From NCBI GenBank assembly GCA_015711695.1, contig JACVIW010000067.1, positions 1 to 10,225 of the forward strand: a DNA stretch of 10,225 nt. Reading direction: 5' to 3'. This DNA comes from Candidatus Geohydrothermomicrobium daggyaiense (GTDB lineage: Bacteria; Actinomycetota; Geothermincolia; Fen-727; JACVIW01). Under the pieces are notes generated by a model, which saw only the letters and a program-made list of their open reading frames with translations, had not been told where the DNA came from and did not search any database. Shown here piece after piece: positions 1-6,399 of the stretch (within the stretch, counting starts at the first letter, position 1; each line of letters opens with the position of its first letter). Made by a program: the position numbers and the translations under genes.

Positions 1-187
1 GAAGTAGAATCGGCATCAGAACAGTCCCTATTGGATCGACATGCGCGATAGGATTCAGGGTAAGCCGACCAGCGTTTCTTGCAGTATGATCTCCCCTGAT
101 ATCAGCGATTTTTCCATGCATATACTCATGGAATATCGCTCCAATCACGAGGCCTATAAGAAAATATGTTGCTCTCCTAAAATCCAT
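1..187 (-). CDS. Site-2-type (M50 family) zinc metalloprotease, N-terminal part, cut by window edge
   Basis: This is the start of a membrane-embedded zinc protease of the M50/site-2 protease group, read by translating the minus strand by hand; 62 codons are present and the gene runs off the left edge with no stop. An N-terminal hydrophobic helix (about residues 8-19) leads into the zinc-binding HExxH motif HEYMH at residues 20-24. A block typical of the compact bacterial M50 proteins follows: GD at 32-33, GRLTLNPIAHVDPIGT at 40-55, then a second hydrophobic stretch. The second metal-binding motif (an NxxPxxxLDG-type loop) lies outside the window. The ATG at 187-185 follows a GGAG about 8 nt upstream. 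Family members cleave proteins within or near the membrane; the substrate cannot be told. In many Gram-positive genomes a gene of this kind sits between xerD-type genes and trpS/scpA/scpB, which fits its place here. Confidence 0.88.
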   Translation of the reverse strand, partial: MDFRRATYFLIGLVIGAIFHEYMHGKIADIRGDHTARNAGRLTLNPIAHVDPIGTVLMPILL

Positions 188-341
188 TTTTCCGCTCCGC
201 GTTCCTGCAAGTGAATTATCGCATAATTTTCTTTTATTCAAACGAATACTTAAATATTAATTAAATCAGATACCAGATATTCGTGATGTCAGAAGAAGGA
301 AAGTGTTTGCTTTTTAAGAGAATTCACACATCCACTCAAAG
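188..341 (-). promoter_or_regulatory. AT-rich intergenic leader before the M50 protease, possible weak promoter
   Basis: This 154-bp gap between xerD and the protease is markedly AT-rich compared with the flanking genes. On the minus strand a TTGAAT (241-236) lies 15 bp from GATAAT (220-215), about 28 bp before the protease start. This is a poor but possible sigma-70 type promoter, with short spacing. A perfect 7-bp inverted repeat, ACGAATA at 242-248 and TATTCGT at 278-284, flanks a 29-bp AT-rich spacer just upstream of it. The protease may therefore have its own start of transcription instead of relying wholly on readthrough from xerD. The elements are short and could be chance in AT-rich DNA. 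Confidence 0.22.
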
Positions 342-360
342 CTACGCGCGTGGATGTGTT
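325..360 (-). other. Stem-loop spanning the xerD stop codon
   Basis: A perfect 10-bp inverted repeat, CACATCCA-type arms at 326-335 and 350-359, encloses a 14-nt loop that contains the xerD stop codon (344-342). In the transcript it would form a hairpin over the last codons of xerD. The sequence following the stem on the minus strand is not a U-run, so it does not qualify as an ordinary intrinsic terminator. It may protect the 3' end, slow transcription, or be incidental. Confidence 0.4.
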
Positions 361-1265
361 TTTAGATATACATTCCTCATGTGACCTGCTGTTACATGGG
401 TGTAAATTTGAGTGGTCGAGACACTCGAGTGTCCAAGCAACTCCTGGACAACAATGAGGCTGGCTCCGGCTTCCAGAAGGTGCGTGGCGAACGTGTGTCT
501 GAACACGTGTGGTGAAACTACTTCGCCAAGACCGCATGAATCGGCATATTTCTTGATTATCTTCCAGCACCCCTGTCTCGTAAGCCTTCCTCCCCTTGTG
601 TTTAGAAAAAGAGCCTGCTGCCCCGGGTTTCTCACGAGTCCTGGTCTGGATTCATCCAGATACCTCCGCAATGCCTCTTCGGCTTTTCGCCCAAACGGGA
701 CAATCCTGTACTTGCTTCCCTTACCCTTTATGAAAACTGTTCTCTCTTCAAGATCCACGCTCGAAAGATCCAGTGAAACAAGCTCGGATATCCTCATGCC
801 GGTAGCATACAGGATCTCCAGTATAGCGGTGTCACGAATGCCCAAGTCACTCGAAGAAGGGGCGCTCAAAATCGCTTCCGTCTGCGCAAGGGTAAGAACC
901 CTTGGAATTCGTTTGGGTATCTTCCTTGAGGGAAAACTCCCGGTAGGATCGGTTGATGTGTATCCATGAGAGAGGAGAAACCTGTGAAAACCACGGATCG
1001 CGCTAAGCATCTGGGCGATAAAGCTCGGGGAATAGCCACCCTCTTTTTTAAGCGTAAGGGTTCCAAGATAAGACTCAACGCAGCTTTTGTCGATTTCCTC
1101 CAATTTAATAATATTATTCGAATCGAGGTATTCCAGATAGCGAACAATAGCTCTTCTGTATGCCTGAATGGTATTATGAGATAAGCCCCGCTCAACCCTC
1201 AAAAAGTTTAAGAAATCTCGCGCCGCCTCTATTATTTCGCTTTCGTTTTCGCTTTCGGTGCTCAT
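342..1265 (-). CDS. xerD: Tyrosine recombinase, XerD/XerC type
   Basis: This site-specific recombinase of the phage-integrase family is 307 residues long, the usual length for XerC/XerD. These proteins resolve chromosome dimers at the dif site near replication termination. The N-terminal SAM-like core-binding domain covers about residues 10-100; the catalytic domain covers about 120-300. All catalytic residues are present: R158 (TGMRISEL), K182 (KGKGSKYR), H253 and R256 (HVFRHTFATH), H279 (ELLGHSS) and the nucleophile Y288 (QIYTHV). There is no long N-terminal extension or AP2-like DNA-binding domain, so it looks like a housekeeping Xer protein and not a phage or transposon integrase. The position directly after an ADP-ribose pyrophosphatase matches the xerD locus of mycobacteria. 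The ATG has a short-spaced AAGGA just upstream. Calling it XerD instead of XerC rests on synteny; sequence alone does not settle it. Confidence 0.93.
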   Translation of the reverse strand: MSTESENESEIIEAARDFLNFLRVERGLSHNTIQAYRRAIVRYLEYLDSNNIIKLEEIDKSCVESYLGTLTLKKEGGYSPSFIAQMLSAIRGFHRFLLSHGYTSTDPTGSFPSRKIPKRIPRVLTLAQTEAILSAPSSSDLGIRDTAILEILYATGMRISELVSLDLSSVDLEERTVFIKGKGSKYRIVPFGRKAEEALRRYLDESRPGLVRNPGQQALFLNTRGGRLTRQGCWKIIKKYADSCGLGEVVSPHVFRHTFATHLLEAGASLIVVQELLGHSSVSTTQIYTHVTAGHMRNVYLKTHPRA

Positions 1266-1324
1266 TTTCCTTATACCGCAGGTGAACTATGAGTTATGGA
1301 ATCATAAAATCAGGCCAGACGGGC

Positions 1325-1352
1325 AGTGCTTAAGCTTCGGAATAAGTGCTTA
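1325..1352. repeat. Short direct repeat in the Nudix-xerD gap
   Basis: The octamer AGTGCTTA occurs at 1325-1332 and again at 1345-1352, two turns of DNA apart. The second copy includes the stop codon of the Nudix gene. It lies in the 84-bp gap before xerD, which otherwise shows no terminator or convincing promoter. The 20-bp periodicity could suit a protein-binding site, but two 8-mers are weak evidence. Confidence 0.3.
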
Positions 1353-1877
1353 CTCGTTCGCAGAAAGAATGAGTTTGGTAAGCGTTATACCGATAATGCT
1401 TTTTGCATCACTCAGTTCCCCAGAGAATATCATTTTCACCAGTGCGTCAAGGTAATGGGTCTCAATCTTGAGAAATTCATCATCTTCCGACATTCCTTTT
1501 TCCGGTTCAAGCCCTCTGGCAAGAAAAAGGTAAAATTTTTCATTGCTGTATCCAGGGGAGTTGTAGAATTCTGCTATTTTGATCAGTTCCCCGGGCTTCA
1601 TGCCTGTTTCTTCAGCGAGTTCCCTGATCGCGCATGCTTCAGGAGATTCATTCATGTCGAGTTTGCCTGCCGGTATCTCTAGAATTTCACCATCCACAGT
1701 GTTCCTGTATTGTCGGACCATTATCACGCTTTTGTCCTCGAGCAATGGCACGATTCCCACGGCTCCAGGATGATCCACTCTGTCCCAAAGAACAGTTCTC
1801 CCGTCAGGCAGTCTCACCTTATCCCGGTATACACTTATAATCTTGCCCTGAAAAACTTTTTCAGATTGGACAATCAT
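1350..1877 (-). CDS. nudF: Nudix hydrolase, ADP-ribose pyrophosphatase
   Basis: This 175-residue cytosolic enzyme is predicted to split ADP-ribose into AMP and ribose 5-phosphate, clearing a reactive product of NAD turnover. The Nudix box is complete at residues 71-93 and fits GX5EX7REUXEEXGU exactly: G71, E77, R85-E86 and E89-E90, then T91-G92-M93. A proline 16 residues beyond the box (P108, in NSPGYSNE) is the hallmark of the ADP-ribose pyrophosphatase branch, and an acidic patch (EDDE at 131-134) follows. The mycobacterial protein in the same synteny position, Rv1700, is a known ADP-ribose pyrophosphatase. Its ATG lies 17 bp inside the DUF3866 gene, with GGAG 6 nt upstream, so translation is probably coupled. 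The substrate assignment is strong but rests on motif and synteny; the symbol nudF is by family. Confidence 0.92.
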   Translation of the reverse strand: MIVQSEKVFQGKIISVYRDKVRLPDGRTVLWDRVDHPGAVGIVPLLEDKSVIMVRQYRNTVDGEILEIPAGKLDMNESPEACAIRELAEETGMKPGELIKIAEFYNSPGYSNEKFYLFLARGLEPEKGMSEDDEFLKIETHYLDALVKMIFSGELSDAKSIIGITLTKLILSANE

Positions 1878-2985
1878 TATTATCTCCGTTTAACATGCAT
1901 CGCCATTCCCTTATGATATCGGAAGCGAGAATACCGGCGGCGCCTGCCGCCATAAAAAACTCCGGGTCTTGCTCGAGTCCTCTGCCCATATAAGTCGGCT
2001 CAAACCCGCATTCCTTGATAAGATCAATTACATTTGAGCAATCTACCTCACGTACGTCATGACGCGCCGTTATTCCGGATTCTTCAAGTTGAGCGATTAT
2101 AATACGGCGTTTCTCACCTTCGAGCTCGGGTACCCCTACGAGTGCTCTAGCCAGTGCCATAACGCCGAGGACAGAAACACTGTGATGACTAACACCCCGG
2201 TGGCGTGGGCGTGGATCGGAGAAAGATATTCTCAAGACAGCAATCGGTTTACCACCAAGCGCGAAAGCGCAATTGACCGCCTCGGCCTGTTCAATTCCTG
2301 TAAAGCCAAGCGCGCTTCCCGTCCCCACAATTCCCGGGCCCATCATAACAACAACCATATCAGCGTTAAGCAACCTTTTGGACGCATCGAGAGCACCGGC
2401 AAGAGTGACAGCTTCATAGTCTCCGCCGAATGCATGACCGCAAGTTATTGAAGCCGAAAGGTATCCGTTCTTTTTCAAGAAATCAACAGTTTTGCTGAAA
2501 CCAGCAGGAAGACACCCCCCATCCGTCATAACATACACGACTTTAGACTCAGGCCGAAGATGTTTAAAGGAAACGACGGCGGGAAGAAGCTGGCTATGAA
2601 CTGAGCCAGCTATCACCGGAACGCCCTTAAGTACTCTGCTCGTTTCCGATGGATGCGACCCAGCATCATGAATTTTTTCCTCAACCGCCTCAACATTTAA
2701 CTGGATTGGGGTGTAACGAATTTTCATGATGTGTCCGGATTTCGGCAAAGAAACTGGAAATCTTGTAAGATTCCAGATAACGAAATGGTAACCGCCTGAA
2801 CCGAGACGTAAGTCAACGGCGGTTGTGTTAAGCACCACCGTATCGCCCGGAAAAGCGCCGCCAACAATTGGCTCAATGACCAGTGCTTTTGCAGGGCTAC
2901 CGTCATCCATACGTACCTCTAGTTCTGATATAGTCTCATTCCATTTTTTCCTGGATAACACGAGAGCTTTTTCAAAAGACGGCAT
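1861..2985 (-). CDS. DUF3866 family protein, function unknown
   Basis: I recognise this as a DUF3866 protein, a conserved family of unknown role found in actinobacteria and Firmicutes. The 374 residues (counting from the ATG at 2985) show no signal peptide or membrane helix, so it should be cytosolic. Conserved-looking glycine- and histidine-rich blocks include VDLRLGSGGYHFV near 57-69, MTDGGCLP near 153-160, CGHAFGGDYEA near 182-192, MGPGIVGTG near 215-223, GFTGIEQAEAVN near 227-238 and RHRGVSHHS near 261-269. Alternating hydrophobic strands and glycine loops suggest an alpha/beta fold that binds a nucleotide, sugar or metal, but I cannot name a reaction. The reading frame extends two codons further to a TTG at 2991. 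The ATG is preferred because GGTG lies 9 nt before it and only 3 nt before the TTG. The 17-bp overlap with the ADP-ribose pyrophosphatase hints at a shared pathway. Confidence 0.85.
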   Translation of the reverse strand: MPSFEKALVLSRKKWNETISELEVRMDDGSPAKALVIEPIVGGAFPGDTVVLNTTAVDLRLGSGGYHFVIWNLTRFPVSLPKSGHIMKIRYTPIQLNVEAVEEKIHDAGSHPSETSRVLKGVPVIAGSVHSQLLPAVVSFKHLRPESKVVYVMTDGGCLPAGFSKTVDFLKKNGYLSASITCGHAFGGDYEAVTLAGALDASKRLLNADMVVVMMGPGIVGTGSALGFTGIEQAEAVNCAFALGGKPIAVLRISFSDPRPRHRGVSHHSVSVLGVMALARALVGVPELEGEKRRIIIAQLEESGITARHDVREVDCSNVIDLIKECGFEPTYMGRGLEQDPEFFMAAGAAGILASDIIREWRCMLNGDNNDCPI

Positions 2986-3148
2986 CTGCAATCACACCGA
3001 TTAAATTAAGATTTAACTTTTTTCGTTCCGAGAACAACTGATAACCATACCGAATCCACCCCGGGGCCATCGAAAAGAAGCTTGCTTTCCGCCAGAAAGC
3101 CCTCTCAGGAGATATCAAGCACATCTTAACTGAAACTCGAAGCGCACC
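2986..3148 (-). promoter_or_regulatory. Intergenic region between pyrG and DUF3866
   Basis: This 163-bp gap is one of the two longest non-coding stretches in the window. It holds a small hairpin just after pyrG (listed separately) and, near the DUF3866 start, an AT-rich patch with the inverted repeat TTAAAT-TAAG-ATTTAA at 3001-3016. An internal promoter for DUF3866, the Nudix gene and xerD could sit here, but I find no pair of boxes with good match and spacing. A 50-codon open frame (3124-2972) has no ribosome-binding site and no recognisable product. Confidence 0.25.
3084..3100 (-). terminator. Small hairpin downstream of pyrG, possible weak terminator
   Basis: On the minus strand GCTTTC and GAAAGC form a perfect 6-bp stem around a 5-nt loop, about 50 nt after the pyrG stop codon. 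The following sequence (AAGCTTCTTTTCG) is only partly T-rich. This could cause partial termination between pyrG and DUF3866, but stem and tail are both weaker than in a standard intrinsic terminator. Confidence 0.2.
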
Positions 3149-4807
3149 TTACTTTGCAGCGCTTATCCCGCCAGTATCCTTAATCTTTTCACCGCTGGCT
3201 ATCAATTTTTTTCTTTCCAACGCCGCGCCGATAAATTCACGAAATAGCGGGTGTGGCTGCAAAGGACGAGATTTAAACTCTGGATGGAACTGGCATGCCA
3301 CGAACCATGGGTGATCCGGTAATTCGAGCATCTCCACGAGTTTTCCGTCCGGTGATGTTCCCGAAAAGATGAGTCCCGCTTCTTCGAGTCTCCCCCTCAA
3401 AGCATTGTTAACCTCATACCTGTGTCTGTGCCTCTCATAAACTACATCTGCCTTGTAAGCTTTCCAGGCCTTAGTGCCCGGCGTCAGTTTGCAGGGATAC
3501 AATCCAAGCCTCATCGTCCCACCCAAGTGCTTGATCCCTCTCTGGTGCTCCATCAGATCTATTACAGGGTATGGCGTATTCGGATCAAATTCGGAAGAGT
3601 TTGCGTTTTTTAATCCTACCACATTCCTGGCATATTCAATCACGGCACACTGAATTCCCAGGCACAGCCCGAGAAAGGGTATCTTATTTTCTCTTGCATA
3701 GCGGATAGCCAGTATCTTCCCCTCAATACCCCTTACTCCAAACCCACCGGGGACAAGAATTCCATGAACTTCTCTCAGCTGTTCCAGACATTTCTCGTCT
3801 TCGAGACTGTCGGAAGCAACCCAGACAGGAATTACCCTCGAGTTATATTTCACGCCAGCGTGGACAAGAGCCTCAACAATGCTAATATATGCATCCGGAA
3901 GATCGACATATTTTCCGACGATCGCGACCCTAACATCATCTTTCGGGCTCTTTATCTTGCGGACAAGTTCTTCCCATCCAGCAAGGTCGGGTTCTTTTGC
4001 CCTTAATCCGAGGTGCCTGACTATGTATCCGTCAAGGCCCTCTCTATGAAGAATCAGCGGAACTTCATAAATGGTTTCAGCATTTATAGCTGACACAACC
4101 GCTTCTTTGTCAGTATCGCAAAAAAGTGCGATTTTCTCTTTTACATCGTTGGTTATGGGTCTGTCAGACCTGCATACTATAGCATCAGGTTGTATACCGA
4201 GACTTTTCAATTCCTTCACGCTATGCTGTGTGGGCTTTGTTTTGAGTTCCCTTGATGTCTCCAGATAAGGAACAAGTGTCACGTGAACGTAAAACACGTT
4301 CTCATGTCCAAGGTCCTTCCTCATCTGCCGGATAGCCTCGAGAAAAGGCTGGCTTTCTATGTCGCCGACAGTTCCACCGATTTCACTGATCGCCACTTCA
4401 ACATCGCCACTTTCGCAGAGCTTTCTTATTCTCCTCTTTATTTCGTCAGTGATGTGCGGAATAACCTGGACAGTCGCGCCAAGGAACTCACCCTTCCTCT
4501 CCCTATTTATTACCGCGCCGTAAACCGTCCCCGTGGTTACGTTACTGTCTCTCCCAAGGTTGACATCGACAAACCTTTCGTAATGCCCTATGTCGAGGTC
4601 GGTCTCAGTACCATCATCAGTTACGAACACCTCGCCATGCTGAAAAGGATTCATGGTTCCGGGATCAACGTTTATATAGGGGTCGATTTTCTGCATCATC
4701 ACGTTCAGGCCTCTGGCTTTGAGCAACAACCCTATGGAGGCAGCGGTAATGCCCTTGCCAAGAGATGAGACCACGCCACCAGTTATAAAAATGTGTTTTG
4801 CAGGCAT
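3149..4807 (-). CDS. pyrG: CTP synthase (glutamine-hydrolysing)
   Basis: CTP synthase makes CTP from UTP, ATP and glutamine, the last step of de novo pyrimidine nucleotide synthesis, as a cytosolic tetramer. The 552 residues match the family length. The N-terminal synthetase domain (about 1-270) has the P-loop SSLGKG at 14-19, the metal and nucleotide block KIDPYINVDPGTMNPFQHGE at 40-59, DDGTETDLDIGHYERF at 64-79 and ISEIGGTVGDIES at 140-152. The C-terminal class I glutamine amidotransferase domain (about 290-540) has the oxyanion region PGGFGVRG, the nucleophile C382 in GLCLGIQ, and H508/E510 in FHPEF. The ATG at 4807 is chosen over an in-frame TTG at 4834 because AGGAGG precedes it and because family members begin just before the IFITGG strand. 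It follows the MraY-like gene by 66 bp. No CTP-dependent attenuator like that of Bacillus pyrG is visible. Confidence 0.98.
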   Translation of the reverse strand: MPAKHIFITGGVVSSLGKGITAASIGLLLKARGLNVMMQKIDPYINVDPGTMNPFQHGEVFVTDDGTETDLDIGHYERFVDVNLGRDSNVTTGTVYGAVINRERKGEFLGATVQVIPHITDEIKRRIRKLCESGDVEVAISEIGGTVGDIESQPFLEAIRQMRKDLGHENVFYVHVTLVPYLETSRELKTKPTQHSVKELKSLGIQPDAIVCRSDRPITNDVKEKIALFCDTDKEAVVSAINAETIYEVPLILHREGLDGYIVRHLGLRAKEPDLAGWEELVRKIKSPKDDVRVAIVGKYVDLPDAYISIVEALVHAGVKYNSRVIPVWVASDSLEDEKCLEQLREVHGILVPGGFGVRGIEGKILAIRYARENKIPFLGLCLGIQCAVIEYARNVVGLKNANSSEFDPNTPYPVIDLMEHQRGIKHLGGTMRLGLYPCKLTPGTKAWKAYKADVVYERHRHRYEVNNALRGRLEEAGLIFSGTSPDGKLVEMLELPDHPWFVACQFHPEFKSRPLQPHPLFREFIGAALERKKLIASGEKIKDTGGISAAK

Positions 4808-4811
4808 CAAA

Positions 4812-4817
4812 CCTCCT
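4812..4817 (-). promoter_or_regulatory. Strong ribosome-binding site of pyrG
   Basis: A perfect AGGAGG ends 4 nt before the ATG at 4807. It decides the start: the upstream TTG codon in the same frame has nothing comparable before it and would add nine residues not found in the family. Confidence 0.8.
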
Positions 4818-4873
4818 GTCGCTGAAACAAGCAATTCCGACTAAATTATTTAACTCACCAGACTCACGCGCCC

Positions 4874-5716
4874 TCAACGCCTTGTGCCAGTTTTATCAAT
4901 CCATGAAAGGATCTTGTTCCTCTCGATAATCCTCGAAAACGAATACTTTTCAGAAAGAAGATTCAAAAGCGCAACAACTATTAAAACAACAATCCTCCAG
5001 AATAAAAACCGGTTCAAACCCACGCAGATACCAAACCCAATTGTAGCACCTATTAAATTTGATCCTGCATCTCCCAGCATATGGCTTTCCCGCAAATCAC
5101 CGGGAAAGAGCGCAACTGCAGCGCCGCCGGCAGCGCAAAACATGCAGATAAAGCCTGAACCATTTTTAATCAAAAGAAAGAGAACCAGACCAAATAGCGA
5201 CAAAAACACCTTGATAGCTCTGCCGGGCTTGGTATCCAGCAGATTAAAAAGATTTGCACTAAGCGCGGTGACGGAGCCATTGATTAAAACTTCCCAGCTC
5301 GGAGAACTGTAAGGAAATAAAACCGCGATCGAAAGCGCTAACCCCCCCACTGCTTTCAGGGCACCTGTAGTCATTCTCCCGCGTATAAGAGATTTCAGAT
5401 GCCCATAAAACCCCTTCTCGTCCGGAGCTCCAAAGACGTCATCAATTAACCCAAAAAGACACATTCCAGAAATCAGAGCAAAAAATCTGGTTGAATGCAC
5501 GTAGTAGTTTTTGCTGATGGGCAAAAAAGCGCCCGCAAGGAACATGATAAGGAGTGCGGGGAAGAAAAAAATCCCTGCATATCCAGGGATTTTCTTTCCC
5601 GCGTAATTGACCTTCATGAAACCAGCAGAACGCATAAGCTGCCTGGAAAGGAATATAAAAACAACAGTCACTGCTAACCCGCCAATGAAGCACCCTGATG
5701 CTTTAAAAGCAATCAT
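4874..5716 (-). CDS. MraY/WecA-like membrane phospho-sugar transferase (glycosyltransferase family 4)
   Basis: This is a small polytopic membrane protein of the polyprenyl-phosphate phospho-N-acetylhexosamine transferase superfamily, which moves a sugar phosphate from a UDP-sugar to a lipid carrier on the inner membrane face. Its 280 residues are short beside the roughly 320-360 of MraY and hold about nine hydrophobic helices. Superfamily landmarks are present in order: NYAGKKIPG (37-45), the catalytic acidic pair D92-D93 in GLIDDVFG, NLFNLLDTKPGRA (155-167) in place of the usual NxxNLTDGxDGLA, and MLGDAGSN (213-220). The C-terminal HHxxE-type loop of MraY is not evident. It probably does not replace MraY itself; the sugar and the acceptor are unknown. 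Its ATG overlaps the GT2 stop by 4 bp (ATGA), so the two are likely translated together and probably act in one pathway. Confidence 0.85.
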   Translation of the reverse strand: MIAFKASGCFIGGLAVTVVFIFLSRQLMRSAGFMKVNYAGKKIPGYAGIFFFPALLIMFLAGAFLPISKNYYVHSTRFFALISGMCLFGLIDDVFGAPDEKGFYGHLKSLIRGRMTTGALKAVGGLALSIAVLFPYSSPSWEVLINGSVTALSANLFNLLDTKPGRAIKVFLSLFGLVLFLLIKNGSGFICMFCAAGGAAVALFPGDLRESHMLGDAGSNLIGATIGFGICVGLNRFLFWRIVVLIVVALLNLLSEKYSFSRIIERNKILSWIDKTGTRR

Positions 5717-6399
5717 CTTCCACCGATCAAACGTTTCATCAAAGCTTTGAATATATCTCTGAACTGTTTTCCCCTGTGCATAAAGCCGGCTATGTCCCTG
5801 CCTGTCTCACGGTGTGACATCGTGGTTGGTATCTCTACGACTCTCAATCCGGAATTCAACGCGTCGACTGTCATTCCAACTTCGATTCCAAAACCGCCGT
5901 CAAACGGAAATGTAGCGTTAAAGGCTCTCCTGTTCATAGCTCGCTGCCCAGAAATCGGCGATAAAAACTCCTTTCCTGTAAGCATCTTGATACCTAGCCT
6001 AGCAAGACCCTTGACAAGCCCAAAGCCACCTTTCCTCAAAGCAGGCGGAAACGAGGCGATAGCCAGGTCCGCTTCACCCTTTAGCACAGCTTCAAGAATA
6101 AGACGGGCCTCAGTTGCCCGTTCCCCCAGATCGCCGTCGACAAGCAGAAGGAAATCGAAATCAAAATGCGGAAGCACGCGGTTTATTGAACCACCCTTTC
6201 CGAGATTCTTACCGTTAGAGATAAGCCTCGCTCCTGCTTTAACTGCTTCAAGCGGCGTGCGATCGAAGGAATGGTCATCCAGGACTGTTACCGATTCGAT
6301 GCTATCTATTTCAAGGAGTGCCCGGACCGTTCTGGCTATGGTCTCCTCTTCGTTGAAGGCAGGAACCAAACAGAGTATCCTGAATGAGTCACGCTTCAT
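5713..6399 (-). CDS. Family 2 glycosyltransferase (soluble GT-A fold)
   Basis: The 228 residues make a single GT-A type catalytic domain that transfers sugar from a nucleotide-sugar donor. Visible motifs are VPAFNEEETI at 12-21 (donor-binding first strand), LDDHSFDRT at 40-48, NLGKGGSIN at 65-73, the metal-binding DxD as VDGD (D88, D90), SPISGQRAM at 147-155 and GFGIEVGMTVDA at 169-180. There is no C-terminal membrane helix, unlike many polyprenyl-phosphate mannosyl or glucosyl transferases, so it is cytosolic or peripheral. The closest functional analogues I can suggest are polyprenyl-phosphate hexose synthases and glucosyl-3-phosphoglycerate synthase; the sequence does not decide. It overlaps both neighbours by ATGA 4-bp junctions, steB before and the MraY-like transferase after, and has GGAG 8 nt ahead of its ATG. 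An envelope glycolipid role is inferred from this context. Confidence 0.9.
   Translation of the reverse strand: MKRDSFRILCLVPAFNEEETIARTVRALLEIDSIESVTVLDDHSFDRTPLEAVKAGARLISNGKNLGKGGSINRVLPHFDFDFLLLVDGDLGERATEARLILEAVLKGEADLAIASFPPALRKGGFGLVKGLARLGIKMLTGKEFLSPISGQRAMNRRAFNATFPFDGGFGIEVGMTVDALNSGLRVVEIPTTMSHRETGRDIAGFMHRGKQFRDIFKALMKRLIGGR

Noticed and set aside
216..243. Partial resemblance to a dif site (CGCATAA followed by a 6-bp centre and a T-rich right arm) next to xerD
   Set aside because: Only about 7 of 11 and 6 of 11 arm positions match the E. coli dif, in AT-rich DNA where such matches are common, and dif normally lies near the replication terminus and not beside xerD. A genome-wide dif search with GC-skew would decide.
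412..969. Open frame of 185 codons on the plus strand opposite xerD
   Set aside because: Antisense to a recombinase with every catalytic residue intact; composition is that of a shadow frame.
342..1265. Tyrosine recombinase as evidence of an integrative element or prophage
   Set aside because: Length, domain make-up and synteny are those of housekeeping Xer proteins; no att-like direct repeats, tRNA gene or cargo genes are present.
2972..3124. 50-codon open frame on the minus strand in the pyrG-DUF3866 gap
   Set aside because: No ribosome-binding site, no recognisable motif, and it overlaps the DUF3866 start out of frame.
4808..4873. Possible promoter or CTP-responsive leader for pyrG
   Set aside because: AT-rich TTAAATAATT is present but no -35 box is correctly spaced, and there is no terminator hairpin of the Bacillus pyrG attenuation type in the 66 bp.
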